Below are positions 5,407 through 11,933 of a DNA stretch of 12,052 bases, piece after piece. The notes beneath the pieces were generated by a model. That model searched no databases and was not told the DNA's origin. It was given only the letters and a program-made list of their open reading frames with translations. A program made the position numbers and the translations under genes. The DNA comes from Candidatus Nomurabacteria bacterium. Lineage in GTDB: Bacteria; Patescibacteriota; Minisyncoccia; Phycocordibacterales; UBA2100. Every line of letters begins with the position of its first letter. The stretch's first letter is position 1. Where the stretch lies: positions 1 to 12,052 of the forward strand of contig CALRIB010000021.1 of assembly GCA_943359705.1 (NCBI GenBank), written 5' to 3'.

Positions 5407-6048
5407 TTACTGCGCGTATGTCGTCGAGTCTGCCGCCTGATTCTGTGCCTGCTGATTCAAGTGTGCGCCCCAGAAGTAGAGGCCGCCAAAAGTAATGGCG
5501 AGGGTGATGATAACCGTGGCGACGATTGGGCCGATGTGCGAGTGATGCTGCGCTGCGGGCATCACGGGCATCAGAGGTCGCGGTGCCGGTTGCTGTTGCG
5601 GTGGTATGGGCGGGGGAATCGGTCGGGGAGGCGGTGGCATCATCGGTGCGGCCGGTGGAGAAACCGGTGCAGAGAGGGGAGGCAGCGGTCGAGGCGCGGC
5701 CGGTGGCATGGGAGCAGGTGCGGGAGGAGGAACAGGGCGGGGTGCTTGCGGCATCGGGGGCGGCATCACCGGCTTTGGTGCCGGCGGCGGAATCGGGCGA
5801 GGAGGCATCGGAGGCATAACGGGATTCACCGGGCGCGGAAGATTTACCGGAGCGGGCGGCGGAGCAACCGGTCGAGGCGGTTGGACTGGAGTCGGCGGAA
5901 CAACAGGACGAGGTTGAGGCGCCGGAGGAGTTGTGCCACTCACATGCGGCGGAAGCCCTCCTTCGCCAACAGGCTTCGGACGGGCAAGCATGTGGTCGGT
6001 GTCGGTGCTCGGCTTACCGGAGTTCTGGGAGGATGGTTGCGGAGGCAT
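5407..6048 (-). CDS. Proline-rich single-pass membrane protein
   Basis: The 213-aa product has three parts: a polar N-terminus (1-38), a long low-complexity region of about 130 residues dominated by PPxP and PRPxPP repeats (about 40-168), and a single hydrophobic helix, IGPIVATVIITLAITFGGLY (172-191), followed by a short polar tail rich in Gln and Ala. There is no signal peptide, so the proline-rich part is either cytoplasmic with a C-terminal anchor or flips outside. Proline-rich regions of this kind often act as extended spacers or as binding sites for other proteins. I recognise no family. The composition on the opposite strand produces Gly- and Arg-rich false ORFs. It begins 53 nt after the ppa stop and is followed 14 nt later by tig. 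The ATG at 6048 is preceded by TATACT ending 6 nt away rather than by an SD. Confidence 0.78.
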   Translation of the reverse strand: MPPQPSSQNSGKPSTDTDHMLARPKPVGEGGLPPHVSGTTPPAPQPRPVVPPTPVQPPRPVAPPPAPVNLPRPVNPVMPPMPPRPIPPPAPKPVMPPPMPQAPRPVPPPAPAPMPPAAPRPLPPLSAPVSPPAAPMMPPPPRPIPPPIPPQQQPAPRPLMPVMPAAQHHSHIGPIVATVIITLAITFGGLYFWGAHLNQQAQNQAADSTTYAQ

Positions 6049-6054
6049 TCGAAT

Positions 6055-6060
6055 AGTATA
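6055..6060 (-). promoter_or_regulatory. -10-like hexamer just upstream of the proline-rich gene
   Basis: TATACT on the minus strand (five of six) ends 6 nt before the ATG at 6048, the same geometry as at clpP and trmB. No good -35 was found, so confidence is low. Confidence 0.3.
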
Positions 6061-6101
6061 GCTGGCATGCGCCGACTTTTTGTGTGAAGCGAAGTGGACA
6101 A

Positions 6102-6638
6102 CTACTTCGAGAACTTCTTTTTGTACGTTTCGACCGAGCGAGTGATAGCGGCAAGTGCATCAGCGCGCGGTTTGAATCCGTGCACTTGTATTTCGACAGG
6201 CTTTTTCTTGAGACGCTTGTTCTGCTCGAAAAAGTGCTGCATCTCTTTCAGTGTGTGCGCATTGAGGTCTTCGAGATCTTTCACGTTATCAAAACGAATG
6301 TCCTCGGTCGGCACGGCGATAATCTTGTGGTCGGATTCTGCGTCGTCGGTCATTTCCATTATGGCGACCGGACGGACCGTAACGAGAATGCCCGGCGGAA
6401 TCGGATTGGTGGCGAGGATGACCACGTCGAGCGCGTCGCCGTCGTCCCAGAGCGTGCGCGGTGCGAAGCCGTATTCAAACGGGTAGGCGGCGGAAGAATA
6501 ATTGACGCGGTCGAGCTTGATGAGGCCGGTGTCTTTGTCTATCTCGTACTTATTGTGCGAGCCTTTCGGTATCTCGACGATGACATTAAATTCTTCGGGC
6601 GCATTTTCGCCGAGCGGTACGTCGTGCCAGAGATTCAT
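6102..6638 (-). CDS. ppa: Inorganic pyrophosphatase, family I
   Basis: This cytoplasmic enzyme hydrolyses pyrophosphate to two phosphates and so pulls biosynthetic reactions forward. The 178-aa length is normal for a bacterial family I enzyme. Visible landmarks are VIVEIPKGSHNKYEID (19-34), YPFEYGFAPRTLWDDGDALD (52-71), which contains the metal-binding signature DGDALD (66-71; usually DxDPxD, so Ala replaces Pro), and SDHKIIAVP (102-110). The C-terminal VETYKKKF region is also conserved. All the acidic metal ligands appear to be in place. The start at 6638 agrees with the usual N-terminus; there is no SD and the upstream DNA is a short tandem-like repeat. A 53-nt gap with a weak hairpin (CGAAGT/ACTTCG at 6090-6109) separates it from the proline-rich gene. 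Confidence 0.96.
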   Translation of the reverse strand: MNLWHDVPLGENAPEEFNVIVEIPKGSHNKYEIDKDTGLIKLDRVNYSSAAYPFEYGFAPRTLWDDGDALDVVILATNPIPPGILVTVRPVAIMEMTDDAESDHKIIAVPTEDIRFDNVKDLEDLNAHTLKEMQHFFEQNKRLKKKPVEIQVHGFKPRADALAAITRSVETYKKKFSK

Positions 6639-6642
6639 ACAT

Positions 6643-6673
6643 TAGTGCGTAGTTAGTAGTGGGTAGTGCGTAG
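6643..6673. repeat. 10-bp direct repeat upstream of ppa
   Basis: TAGTGCGTAG occurs at 6643-6652 and 6664-6673, joined by GTAG-rich filler. It may be slippage-generated low-complexity DNA or a regulatory repeat. Confidence 0.45.
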
Positions 6674-6697
6674 AAGTAATGCAGCAAGCATAACAAA

Positions 6698-6776
6698 TTG
6701 ACATCCCTCGCGGAAGGGTGTTATCTGCTCGGCAGGAATTCTGCCAGTAAGCAACAAGTCAGGCTTGTTGAGGGAG
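6698..6776 (+). promoter_or_regulatory. Promoter and hairpin leader of the small membrane protein
   Basis: TTGACA (6698-6703) is followed after 18 nt by TATCTG (6722-6727) with an upstream TG, an extended -10. The leader holds GGCAG/CTGCC (6731-6745) and a perfect 7-bp stem CAACAAG/CTTGTTG (6752-6758 with 6764-6770) that ends directly against the SD AGGGAG (6771-6776). The placement could influence ribosome access. Confidence 0.42.
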
Positions 6777-6784
6777 ATTCGTTC

Positions 6785-7087
6785 ATGCTAACGCTTCTCG
6801 AGTTCGGGACGGCCCCGCTCATCGGCCTGCTTTTCGGCATTCTCGGAACGGATGTTCTTGTTAAGAGGCTTCCGACCGATGTCGACAAGGAGGCGCGTTT
6901 GGGGGCTCGTCTTATCGTCGTACTTGCGGTTGCGGTGATTGTTCTCGTGACTTCGCTCGTCTGGCCGTTCCTCCATGAGCAGGTCAGTCTCATACGCGGA
7001 GTCATCTGGGCATTCGCTTCTACCGCATACGGTTTCATTTCCTGTCTTGCCGCTTCCATTCTCGGAAGAAAGCTGACCGGTCGATGA
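6785..7087 (+). CDS. Small integral membrane protein of unknown function
   Basis: The 100-aa product is almost entirely hydrophobic, with three likely membrane helices: APLIGLLFGILGTDVLV (about 9-25), LIVVLAVAVIVLVTSLVWPF (about 43-62) and GVIWAFASTAYGFISCLAAS (about 71-90). A charged loop, KRLPTDVDKEARLGAR, lies between helices 1 and 2, and the tail GRKLTGR is basic. I recognise no family. The start at 6785 was chosen because AGGGAG lies 8 nt before it; the longer reading from 6698 would begin inside the -35 element. It stands alone on the + strand between the ppa group and the lysine operon, with its own promoter and terminator. Holin-like or stress-related small membrane proteins look similar, but nothing here decides that. 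Confidence 0.7.
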   Translation: MLTLLEFGTAPLIGLLFGILGTDVLVKRLPTDVDKEARLGARLIVVLAVAVIVLVTSLVWPFLHEQVSLIRGVIWAFASTAYGFISCLAASILGRKLTGR

Positions 7088-7101
7088 AGCATCAACAAAC
7101 A

Positions 7102-7128
7102 CAGCGAGGCTCGCATCGGGCCTCGCTG
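7102..7128. terminator. Bidirectional intrinsic terminator
   Basis: CAGCGAGGC and GCCTCGCTG form a perfect 9-bp GC-rich stem with a 9-nt loop, followed on the + strand by TCGTTTT and on the minus strand by TGTTTGTT. It lies between the convergent ends of the membrane protein gene (7087) and lysA (7136), so it probably stops both. Confidence 0.75.
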
Positions 7129-7135
7129 AATCGTT

Positions 7136-8380
7136 TTAAAGATTCAATGTCGCGAACAGGTCGTCGAGAGTTTCGGCGCGGCGGATGATTTGGAAGGAAG
7201 TGTCTTTTTGCATGAGGAATTCGGCGGAGCGGAGTTTGCCGTTGTAGTTGAATCCCATCGCGTGTCCATGCGCACCGGCATCGTGGATGACGACGATGTC
7301 GCCGGAAAGAATAGTCGGCAGTTCGCGGTCGATTGCGAATTTGTCGTTGTTTTCGCAGAGCGAACCGACCACATCGTACACTTCATCCGCGGCAGCATCC
7401 TCTTTGCCGAGTACGGTGATGTGGTGATACGCACCATACATACCGGGGCGCATGAGGTTGGCCATCGAGGCGTCGAGGCCGATGTAGTGTTTGTACGAAG
7501 TTTTCACATGGCGGACCGTCGAGACGAGATAGCCATGCTGACCGGTGATGTAGCGTCCGCATTCCATCCGGAGTGCGGGAACTGATGTGCCGAACGCTTC
7601 CCCGGCGAGTGTGCGCACACCTTCTGAATACGCTTTCACATCGAACTCGTTTTCTTCCGGGCGATAGGGAATGCCGATACCGCCGCCGAGGTTGATGAAT
7701 TCGAAGGTGATGCCGACTTCTTTTTGGATTTCTGCGGCTGTGGTGAAGAGTTCGCGCACCGCTTCGAGATGATGTGCCACACGCAGCTCGTTGGAAACGG
7801 GCATCGTGTGCAGTCCGAATCGTTTCACCCCCTTTGCTTTCGCTTGCGCGTAGCCTTCGAAGAGTTGTTCGCGCGTGAGACCGAATTTCGCGTCTTTCGG
7901 GTTGCCGATGATGGTGTTGCCGGATTTGAGAGAGATGGGCGTATAGCGGAAACAAATCAGCTCCGGCAGCCCGGCAGTTTTCTCGAGGAAATCGAGATGT
8001 CCGAGCGCATCGAGGTTGATGATTGCGCCGCGTTTTTTGGCCTCAATAAATTCTTCTGCCGGAGTGTCGTTGGAGCTGAACATAATTTCTGTTCCCGCGA
8101 CTCCCGCACGGTCGGCGACGACGAGCTCGGCCATCGAACTGCAATCGGCACCGCATCCCTCCTCTTTCAAGATGCGGACGATTTCCGGGTTGGGCAGCGC
8201 CTTGATGGCGAAGTATTCTTTGAAACCTGTGTTCCACGAGAAAGCGTCAATAAGACCGCGCGCTTGGCTGCGAATGCCCGCTTCGTCATATATATAGAAC
8301 GGCGTTGGGTACTGCTGCGTCAATGTTTCCACCTGTTCTTTTGTGAAGGGAAGAGTTTTCACCCCGTTAGAAATATTCAT
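7136..8380 (-). CDS. lysA: Diaminopimelate decarboxylase-type PLP enzyme (last step of lysine synthesis)
   Basis: LysA converts meso-diaminopimelate to lysine and CO2 in the cytoplasm. The 414-aa protein has the fold III PLP-decarboxylase layout. The PLP lysine is K60 in YFAIKALPNP. HTMPVSNE starts at H191. The glycine loop that binds the phosphate is NLGGGIGIPY (230-239). MECGRYITG (272-280) stands in place of the usual EPGR, with Cys for Pro. The cross-subunit active-site Cys is C342 in SLCENNDKF, and DAGAHGHAM (367-375) holds the usual DAGAYG position with His for Tyr. The two substitutions, and NND instead of the usual SxD after the Cys, suggest a divergent LysA or a relative such as carboxynorspermidine decarboxylase; the neighbouring dap genes favour LysA. 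It is the last gene of the dapA-dapB-dapL-lysA operon. Its start lacks an SD and lies inside a 14-bp inverted repeat. Confidence 0.88.
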   Translation of the reverse strand: MNISNGVKTLPFTKEQVETLTQQYPTPFYIYDEAGIRSQARGLIDAFSWNTGFKEYFAIKALPNPEIVRILKEEGCGADCSSMAELVVADRAGVAGTEIMFSSNDTPAEEFIEAKKRGAIINLDALGHLDFLEKTAGLPELICFRYTPISLKSGNTIIGNPKDAKFGLTREQLFEGYAQAKAKGVKRFGLHTMPVSNELRVAHHLEAVRELFTTAAEIQKEVGITFEFINLGGGIGIPYRPEENEFDVKAYSEGVRTLAGEAFGTSVPALRMECGRYITGQHGYLVSTVRHVKTSYKHYIGLDASMANLMRPGMYGAYHHITVLGKEDAAADEVYDVVGSLCENNDKFAIDRELPTILSGDIVVIHDAGAHGHAMGFNYNGKLRSAEFLMQKDTSFQIIRRAETLDDLFATLNL

Positions 8381-8426
8381 ATGTTTGAAGAGTTAGTGCT
8401 GAGGGCTTTGTGATTTCTAACGGGGT
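8361..8426 (-). repeat. 14-bp perfect inverted repeat across the lysA start
   Basis: ACCCCGTTAGAAAT (8361-8374) and ATTTCTAACGGGGT (8413-8426) are perfect complements with 38 nt between them. In the lysA mRNA the first arm is immediately after the dapL stop codon and the second is lysA codons 3-7. The hairpin would enclose the lysA start codon in its loop. It could control lysA translation or mark a small mobile repeat. Confidence 0.8.
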
Positions 8427-9623
8427 TCATACCGCTTTGAGATTCGCCGCGATGGAGCGAACCGCTTCTTCAATGTCTTCGCGATGACCAAACGCAGACA
8501 CGCGCATGTATCCTTCACCGTTGCCACCGAATCCTGAACCGGGCGTGGTGACCACGTGCGCCTTCTCAAGAATCTGGTCGAAGAATTGCCACGACGAAAG
8601 TCCGGCCGGGCATTTGAGCCAGATGTACGGTGCGCTCTCGCCACCGAATACTGTGAAACCGGCTTTCGTGAGACCTTCTCGGATGACGCGCGCATTTTCC
8701 ATGTAGTAGTCCACCTGTTCGTGCGTTTCTTTTTGTCCCTGCGGCGAAAGTGCGGCAAGTCCGCCTTCCTGCGCGATGTTGGATGCGCCGTTGAACATCG
8801 TCGATTGGCGTCGGTGCCAGTATTTATTGAGTGCCCCCGCTGCAGCATCTTCCGTGGCGAGCGCTTGCGGCACAATGGTCCAGCCGAGTCGCACACCGGT
8901 GAAGCCCGCTGCTTTTGAGAAGCTTTGTATCTCAATTGCGCATTCGACCGCGCGCGGGATTTCGTAGATACTGCGCGGAATGTTTGCGTCACGAATGTAT
9001 TCCGAGTATGCGGCGTCAAAAATAATCACTGATTTATTCGCGAGTGCGTAATCAACGAATGCTTGGAGCTGCTCGCGTGTCATTACCGCACCCGTCGGAT
9101 TGTTGGGACTGCAGAGGAAAATAATGTCCGCGTGTTCGGAGGGAAGTGCGGGCACAAAACCGTTGGCTTCGGTAGCTGCCATGTACACAATGCGTCGTCC
9201 GCCGATCGTGTTGGCATCTCGATAGACCGGATAGACCGGGTCTTGTATGGCGACGATGCTCTCGTCGGAGAAAATGGAAACGATATTTGCGCAATCCGGT
9301 TTTGCGCCGTCGCTGATGAAGACTTCCGACGCGTCGAGTGTGACACCGCGCGCGCCATACCAAGTTGCGACTGCTTGTCGCAGATCCGTATTGCCTTGCT
9401 CATCGCCGTAGCCGGTGTAGCTTTCGCGAGCTGCGAGTTTGTCCACCGAAGCGTGCATTGCCGCAACGACACTTGGTACGAGCGGTTCGGTCGTGTTGCC
9501 GATGGCGAGTTTAAGGATTTTGACGCCTGGGTTTTTCTCCGTGAATGCTCTTGCGCGCTTCACCACGTCGAGGAACATGTAATTTTCTGAAACTTCCGCA
9601 TAGTGCGGATTAACTTTTACCAT
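8427..9623 (-). CDS. dapL: LL-diaminopimelate aminotransferase
   Basis: DapL transfers an amino group from glutamate to tetrahydrodipicolinate, making LL-diaminopimelate in one step and replacing the succinylase or acetylase routes (DapD, DapC, DapE). The 398-aa protein begins with the DapL-type MVKVNPHYAEVSENYMFLDV and has LKLAIGNTTEPL (37-48) and SYTGYGDEQGNTDLR (68-82), which are closer to DapL than to general aspartate aminotransferases. Fold I PLP residues are visible: CSPNNPTG (171-178), Asp203 in FDAAY and the Schiff-base lysine K237 in SFSKAAGFTGVRLGW; MRVS near 369-372 supplies the carboxylate-binding Arg. It starts 12 nt after the dapB stop and has no SD. Together with DapA and DapB it defines the aminotransferase variant of lysine synthesis. 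Confidence 0.93.
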   Translation of the reverse strand: MVKVNPHYAEVSENYMFLDVVKRARAFTEKNPGVKILKLAIGNTTEPLVPSVVAAMHASVDKLAARESYTGYGDEQGNTDLRQAVATWYGARGVTLDASEVFISDGAKPDCANIVSIFSDESIVAIQDPVYPVYRDANTIGGRRIVYMAATEANGFVPALPSEHADIIFLCSPNNPTGAVMTREQLQAFVDYALANKSVIIFDAAYSEYIRDANIPRSIYEIPRAVECAIEIQSFSKAAGFTGVRLGWTIVPQALATEDAAAGALNKYWHRRQSTMFNGASNIAQEGGLAALSPQGQKETHEQVDYYMENARVIREGLTKAGFTVFGGESAPYIWLKCPAGLSSWQFFDQILEKAHVVTTPGSGFGGNGEGYMRVSAFGHREDIEEAVRSIAANLKAV

Positions 9624-9635
9624 AGAGCGATTGTA

Positions 9636-10310
9636 CTACTTTTCTAATCCGAGCACGTTTTGCATGTCATACAGACCGGGCTCCTGCGAGACGACCCACT
9701 TTGCCGCGCGGAGCGCACCGCGCGCAAAGGTCGCGCGGTCGATGGCCTTGTGAGTGAGTTCGATAGTCTCGTCGGGCGTCGAGAAGGTGACAGTGTGTTC
9801 ACCGACCACGTCGCCGACGCGATGTGATTCTACCGGCACCGATTGTCCGCGTATTTTTTCAAGAATTTGTTGCAAACTTTTTGCCGTACCGCTCGGTGCG
9901 TCTAATTTTTTCGTGTGATGCGTCTCCGATATCTCCACGCTCGCATTCGAGAGAAGTTCACCGGCCATTCGTGTGAGATAGAAGAGCACATTCACTCCTG
10001 TCGAGAAGTTGGACGTGAATACGACAGGAATTTCTCGCACGACGTCGAGAATTTCTTTCCGCTCGCTCACAGTGTGCCCTGTCGTCCCGATGACGAGAGG
10101 TATTTGGTGTCGTGCGGCAATTTGCGCGATACCCAAAGTGGCGGTGTGCACCGTGAAATCGACGACTACGTCTGCTTTTTTGATGATGGCATTCAAATCG
10201 CCGCCGTCGGCAATTTCTCCGACGAGTTCAAGCGCGGCATCTTCCTGCGCGCAGGTGACGAGCAATTTGCCCATGCGACCCTCTGCGCCGCAAATCACGA
10301 CGCGGGTCAT
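9636..10310 (-). CDS. dapB: 4-hydroxy-tetrahydrodipicolinate reductase
   Basis: DapB reduces the DapA product to tetrahydrodipicolinate with NAD(P)H. The 224-aa protein is a little shorter than the usual 240-270 aa. It has the Rossmann motif CGAEGRMG (7-14), DFT (51-53), VIGTTGHT (73-80), SNFSTGVN (100-107) and the family signature ETHHTKKLDAPSGTA (129-143), with catalytic His and Lys residues in HHTKK. The shortness comes mostly from the N-terminal domain, where the segment after GEIADG is compact. Its ATG overlaps the dapA stop by 4 nt (ATGA), so translation of the two genes is probably coupled. Confidence 0.96.
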   Translation of the reverse strand: MTRVVICGAEGRMGKLLVTCAQEDAALELVGEIADGGDLNAIIKKADVVVDFTVHTATLGIAQIAARHQIPLVIGTTGHTVSERKEILDVVREIPVVFTSNFSTGVNVLFYLTRMAGELLSNASVEISETHHTKKLDAPSGTAKSLQQILEKIRGQSVPVESHRVGDVVGEHTVTFSTPDETIELTHKAIDRATFARGALRAAKWVVSQEPGLYDMQNVLGLEK

Positions 10311-11188
10311 ACAAATCCGCCGCTGCGGAGTGTCTGTTCAAGCCGTGCGCGATTTGCTGCGGCCATCGGTGTGAGTGGCAGTCGGTATATTTCCTGGATG
10401 CGACCGGCGATAGCGAGCGCGGCTTTCACCGGAATGGGATTCGTCTCTATGAAAAGGTCTTTGAAAAGGGGGGAAAGGCGCGCATTCATCTCGCGCGCCT
10501 GCGTGAAATTACCGGCGAGCGCGGTGTGCACCATCTCGCTCACCTGGCTCGGGGCCACGTTGGACGCGACGCTGATGACGCCGTCGGCGCCGAGGCTCAT
10601 CATCGGGAGTGTGAGCGAGTCGTCGCCGGAAAGAATGGAAAAGTCGTTGCCGAGTTGTGCGCGCATTGCGGCAATGCGCTCGGTCGTGCCCGTCGCTTCT
10701 TTGATACCGATAATCTGCTGCGGCAAATCTTTTTGCAAACGTACAAGCGTGTCGAGCGCGATGCCGACTCCCGTGCGGCCGGGAATGTCGTAGATGATTA
10801 TCGGCAATCCGCCTTGCTCCGCGATGGCGCGAAAGTGCTGGTACAACCCTTCTTGTGTCGGTTTGTTGTAGTACGGAGCGACTTGGAGTGTCGCATCTGC
10901 GCCCATGCGCTGTGCTTCCTGCGTCAGCTGAATTGCTTCGGCGGTGGAATTGGAGCCGGTGCCCGCAATAACTTTGCAGCGACCTGCGACGAATTTGACG
11001 ACAAGCTCGATGACGCGATTGTGCTCTTCGTGCGAGAGCGTGGGGGATTCACCTGTCGTGCCGCACGGCACGATGCCGTCTATTCCGCCCGCTATCTGCG
11101 CCTCGATGAGCGCCTGAAGCGCCGTTTCATCTATTGCGCCTTCGGCAGTGAAAGGCGTAACTATTGCTGTGTATGCTCCTCTATACAT
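10307..11188 (-). CDS. dapA: 4-hydroxy-tetrahydrodipicolinate synthase
   Basis: DapA condenses pyruvate with aspartate semialdehyde, the first step committed to diaminopimelate and lysine. The 293-aa TIM barrel (E. coli 292) shows GTTGES (T44, T45), the tyrosine pair in APYYNKP (104-110), Y133 and R138 in IIYDIPGRTG, and the Schiff-base lysine K163 in IIGIKEATG. The ATG at 11188 was chosen over one at 11245 because the protein then begins MYRGAYTAIVTPF, as in the family, and because a -10-like TACCAT ends 7 nt before it. First gene of the operon. The allosteric lysine site cannot be judged by eye. The operon is divergent from an ACT-domain protein. Confidence 0.96.
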   Translation of the reverse strand: MYRGAYTAIVTPFTAEGAIDETALQALIEAQIAGGIDGIVPCGTTGESPTLSHEEHNRVIELVVKFVAGRCKVIAGTGSNSTAEAIQLTQEAQRMGADATLQVAPYYNKPTQEGLYQHFRAIAEQGGLPIIIYDIPGRTGVGIALDTLVRLQKDLPQQIIGIKEATGTTERIAAMRAQLGNDFSILSGDDSLTLPMMSLGADGVISVASNVAPSQVSEMVHTALAGNFTQAREMNARLSPLFKDLFIETNPIPVKAALAIAGRIQEIYRLPLTPMAAANRARLEQTLRSGGFV

Positions 11189-11195
11189 GGAGGCA

Positions 11196-11224
11196 ATGGT
11201 AGGCGAGTAACCCAATTGAGGCAA
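11196..11224 (-). promoter_or_regulatory. Putative dap operon promoter, leaderless type
   Basis: On the minus strand TTGCCT (11219-11224), 17 nt and TACCAT (11196-11201) end 7 nt before the dapA ATG; both hexamers match the consensus at four of six positions. No SD is present. Confidence 0.35.
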
Positions 11225-11239
11225 ATTTTCGGGCAAAAC

Positions 11240-11274
11240 TTGCAATTTTGTGACATTTTGTTATATTTATAACA
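11240..11274 (+). promoter_or_regulatory. Promoter of the ACT-domain gene with overlapping palindrome
   Basis: TTGCAA (11240-11245), 16 nt and TATATT (11262-11267) form a promoter 8 nt before the ATG at 11276. A perfect palindrome, TGTTATA-TT-TATAACA (11259-11274), covers the -10. It lies about 70 bp upstream of dapA, where a regulator could act on both divergent genes. Confidence 0.5.
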
Positions 11275-11275
11275 T

Positions 11276-11917
11276 ATGCGCACTGTCAGCCAGGTTGTTG
11301 AAGACGTTATAGGTCGCTCCCCGTTCTATGCGGAAGCGTTGGCAGAAGGCATTGGCAACAACGCCGAGATAGCCCGCCGCATCAAACCGGACGTGGAGAA
11401 ACGACTATTGGAAGAAGTGTCGGAGTCTGCTATCTCGATGGCGCTGCATCGGCTCTCGAAAAACCTGCAAAAACAAAATACCAACCTCGTTGGAAAAGTG
11501 CGCGATATTACCGTGCGCTCCAATCTCGTGCAGTTCGTCTGCCCGAACTCATCGGATGCAAGCGAAGCACTCGAAACAATTTCCGCGCACGCCCGGCGCG
11601 CCAAAGATTCTTTCTTTAATTATTCGCGCGGTATGCATGAAACGATTCTTATCGTTAGTGACGAATTGGAAAAAGAGGTGACCGACCTGCTCGGCAAACA
11701 CGGACTCAAAAAAATCAACGGGCTTTCTGCCATCACCATGCGCTTGCCCGAAGAAAGTCTCGAAGCCCCCGGCGTGTACTACCCGATATTGAAAGCCATC
11801 GCGCTCGAAGGCATCAGCTTGGTCGAACTCACCTCCGTCCGTACCGAATTCAGCATCATCTTCCAAGACGCCGACATCGACCGCGCCTTCTCGGCAATCA
11901 AAAAAGTCGCAAGTTGA
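11276..11917 (+). CDS. ACT-domain protein with a helical, HTH-like N-terminus
   Basis: The 213-aa protein starts with a helical region that looks like a winged helix (about 1-65; NNAEIARRIKPDVEKRLLEE, then VSESAISMALHRLSKNL). The C-terminal part (about 150-210) reads like an ACT domain of the aspartokinase type: SAITMRLPEESLEAPGVYYP, then AIALEGISLVELTSVRTEFS and a final DADIDRAFSAIKK. Residues 75-140 may be a second, more diverged ACT-like unit. ACT domains bind amino acids and control amino acid enzymes or transcription. The gene is divergent from dapA and shares its 87-bp intergenic region, so it may be a lysine- or aspartate-responsive regulator of the dap operon; that is inference. There is no SD, and the start agrees with a leaderless transcript. 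A stand-alone regulatory subunit of aspartokinase is the alternative. Confidence 0.72.
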   Translation: MRTVSQVVEDVIGRSPFYAEALAEGIGNNAEIARRIKPDVEKRLLEEVSESAISMALHRLSKNLQKQNTNLVGKVRDITVRSNLVQFVCPNSSDASEALETISAHARRAKDSFFNYSRGMHETILIVSDELEKEVTDLLGKHGLKKINGLSAITMRLPEESLEAPGVYYPILKAIALEGISLVELTSVRTEFSIIFQDADIDRAFSAIKKVAS

Positions 11918-11933
11918 CAGTGAGGGGGAGCTG

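Noticed and set aside
5461..6087. Arg- and Gly-rich ORFs on the + strand opposite the proline-rich gene
   Set aside because: They are the complement of proline codons; the minus-strand frame has a membrane helix and sits in an operon.
6643..6673. Direct repeat as a CRISPR or iteron start
   Set aside because: Only two 10-bp copies with low-complexity filler; too few and too short.
7724..8413. Long + strand ORF opposite lysA
   Set aside because: It is antisense to a clear LysA with catalytic residues, and has no SD or recognisable domain.
11189..11245. Longer dapA start at 11245
   Set aside because: The added residues do not resemble DapA, the start at 11188 gives the normal family length, and the promoter-like elements lie within the added part.
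10526..11272. 248-aa + strand ORF opposite dapA
   Set aside because: DapA on the minus strand is unambiguous; the antisense product has biased, domain-free composition.
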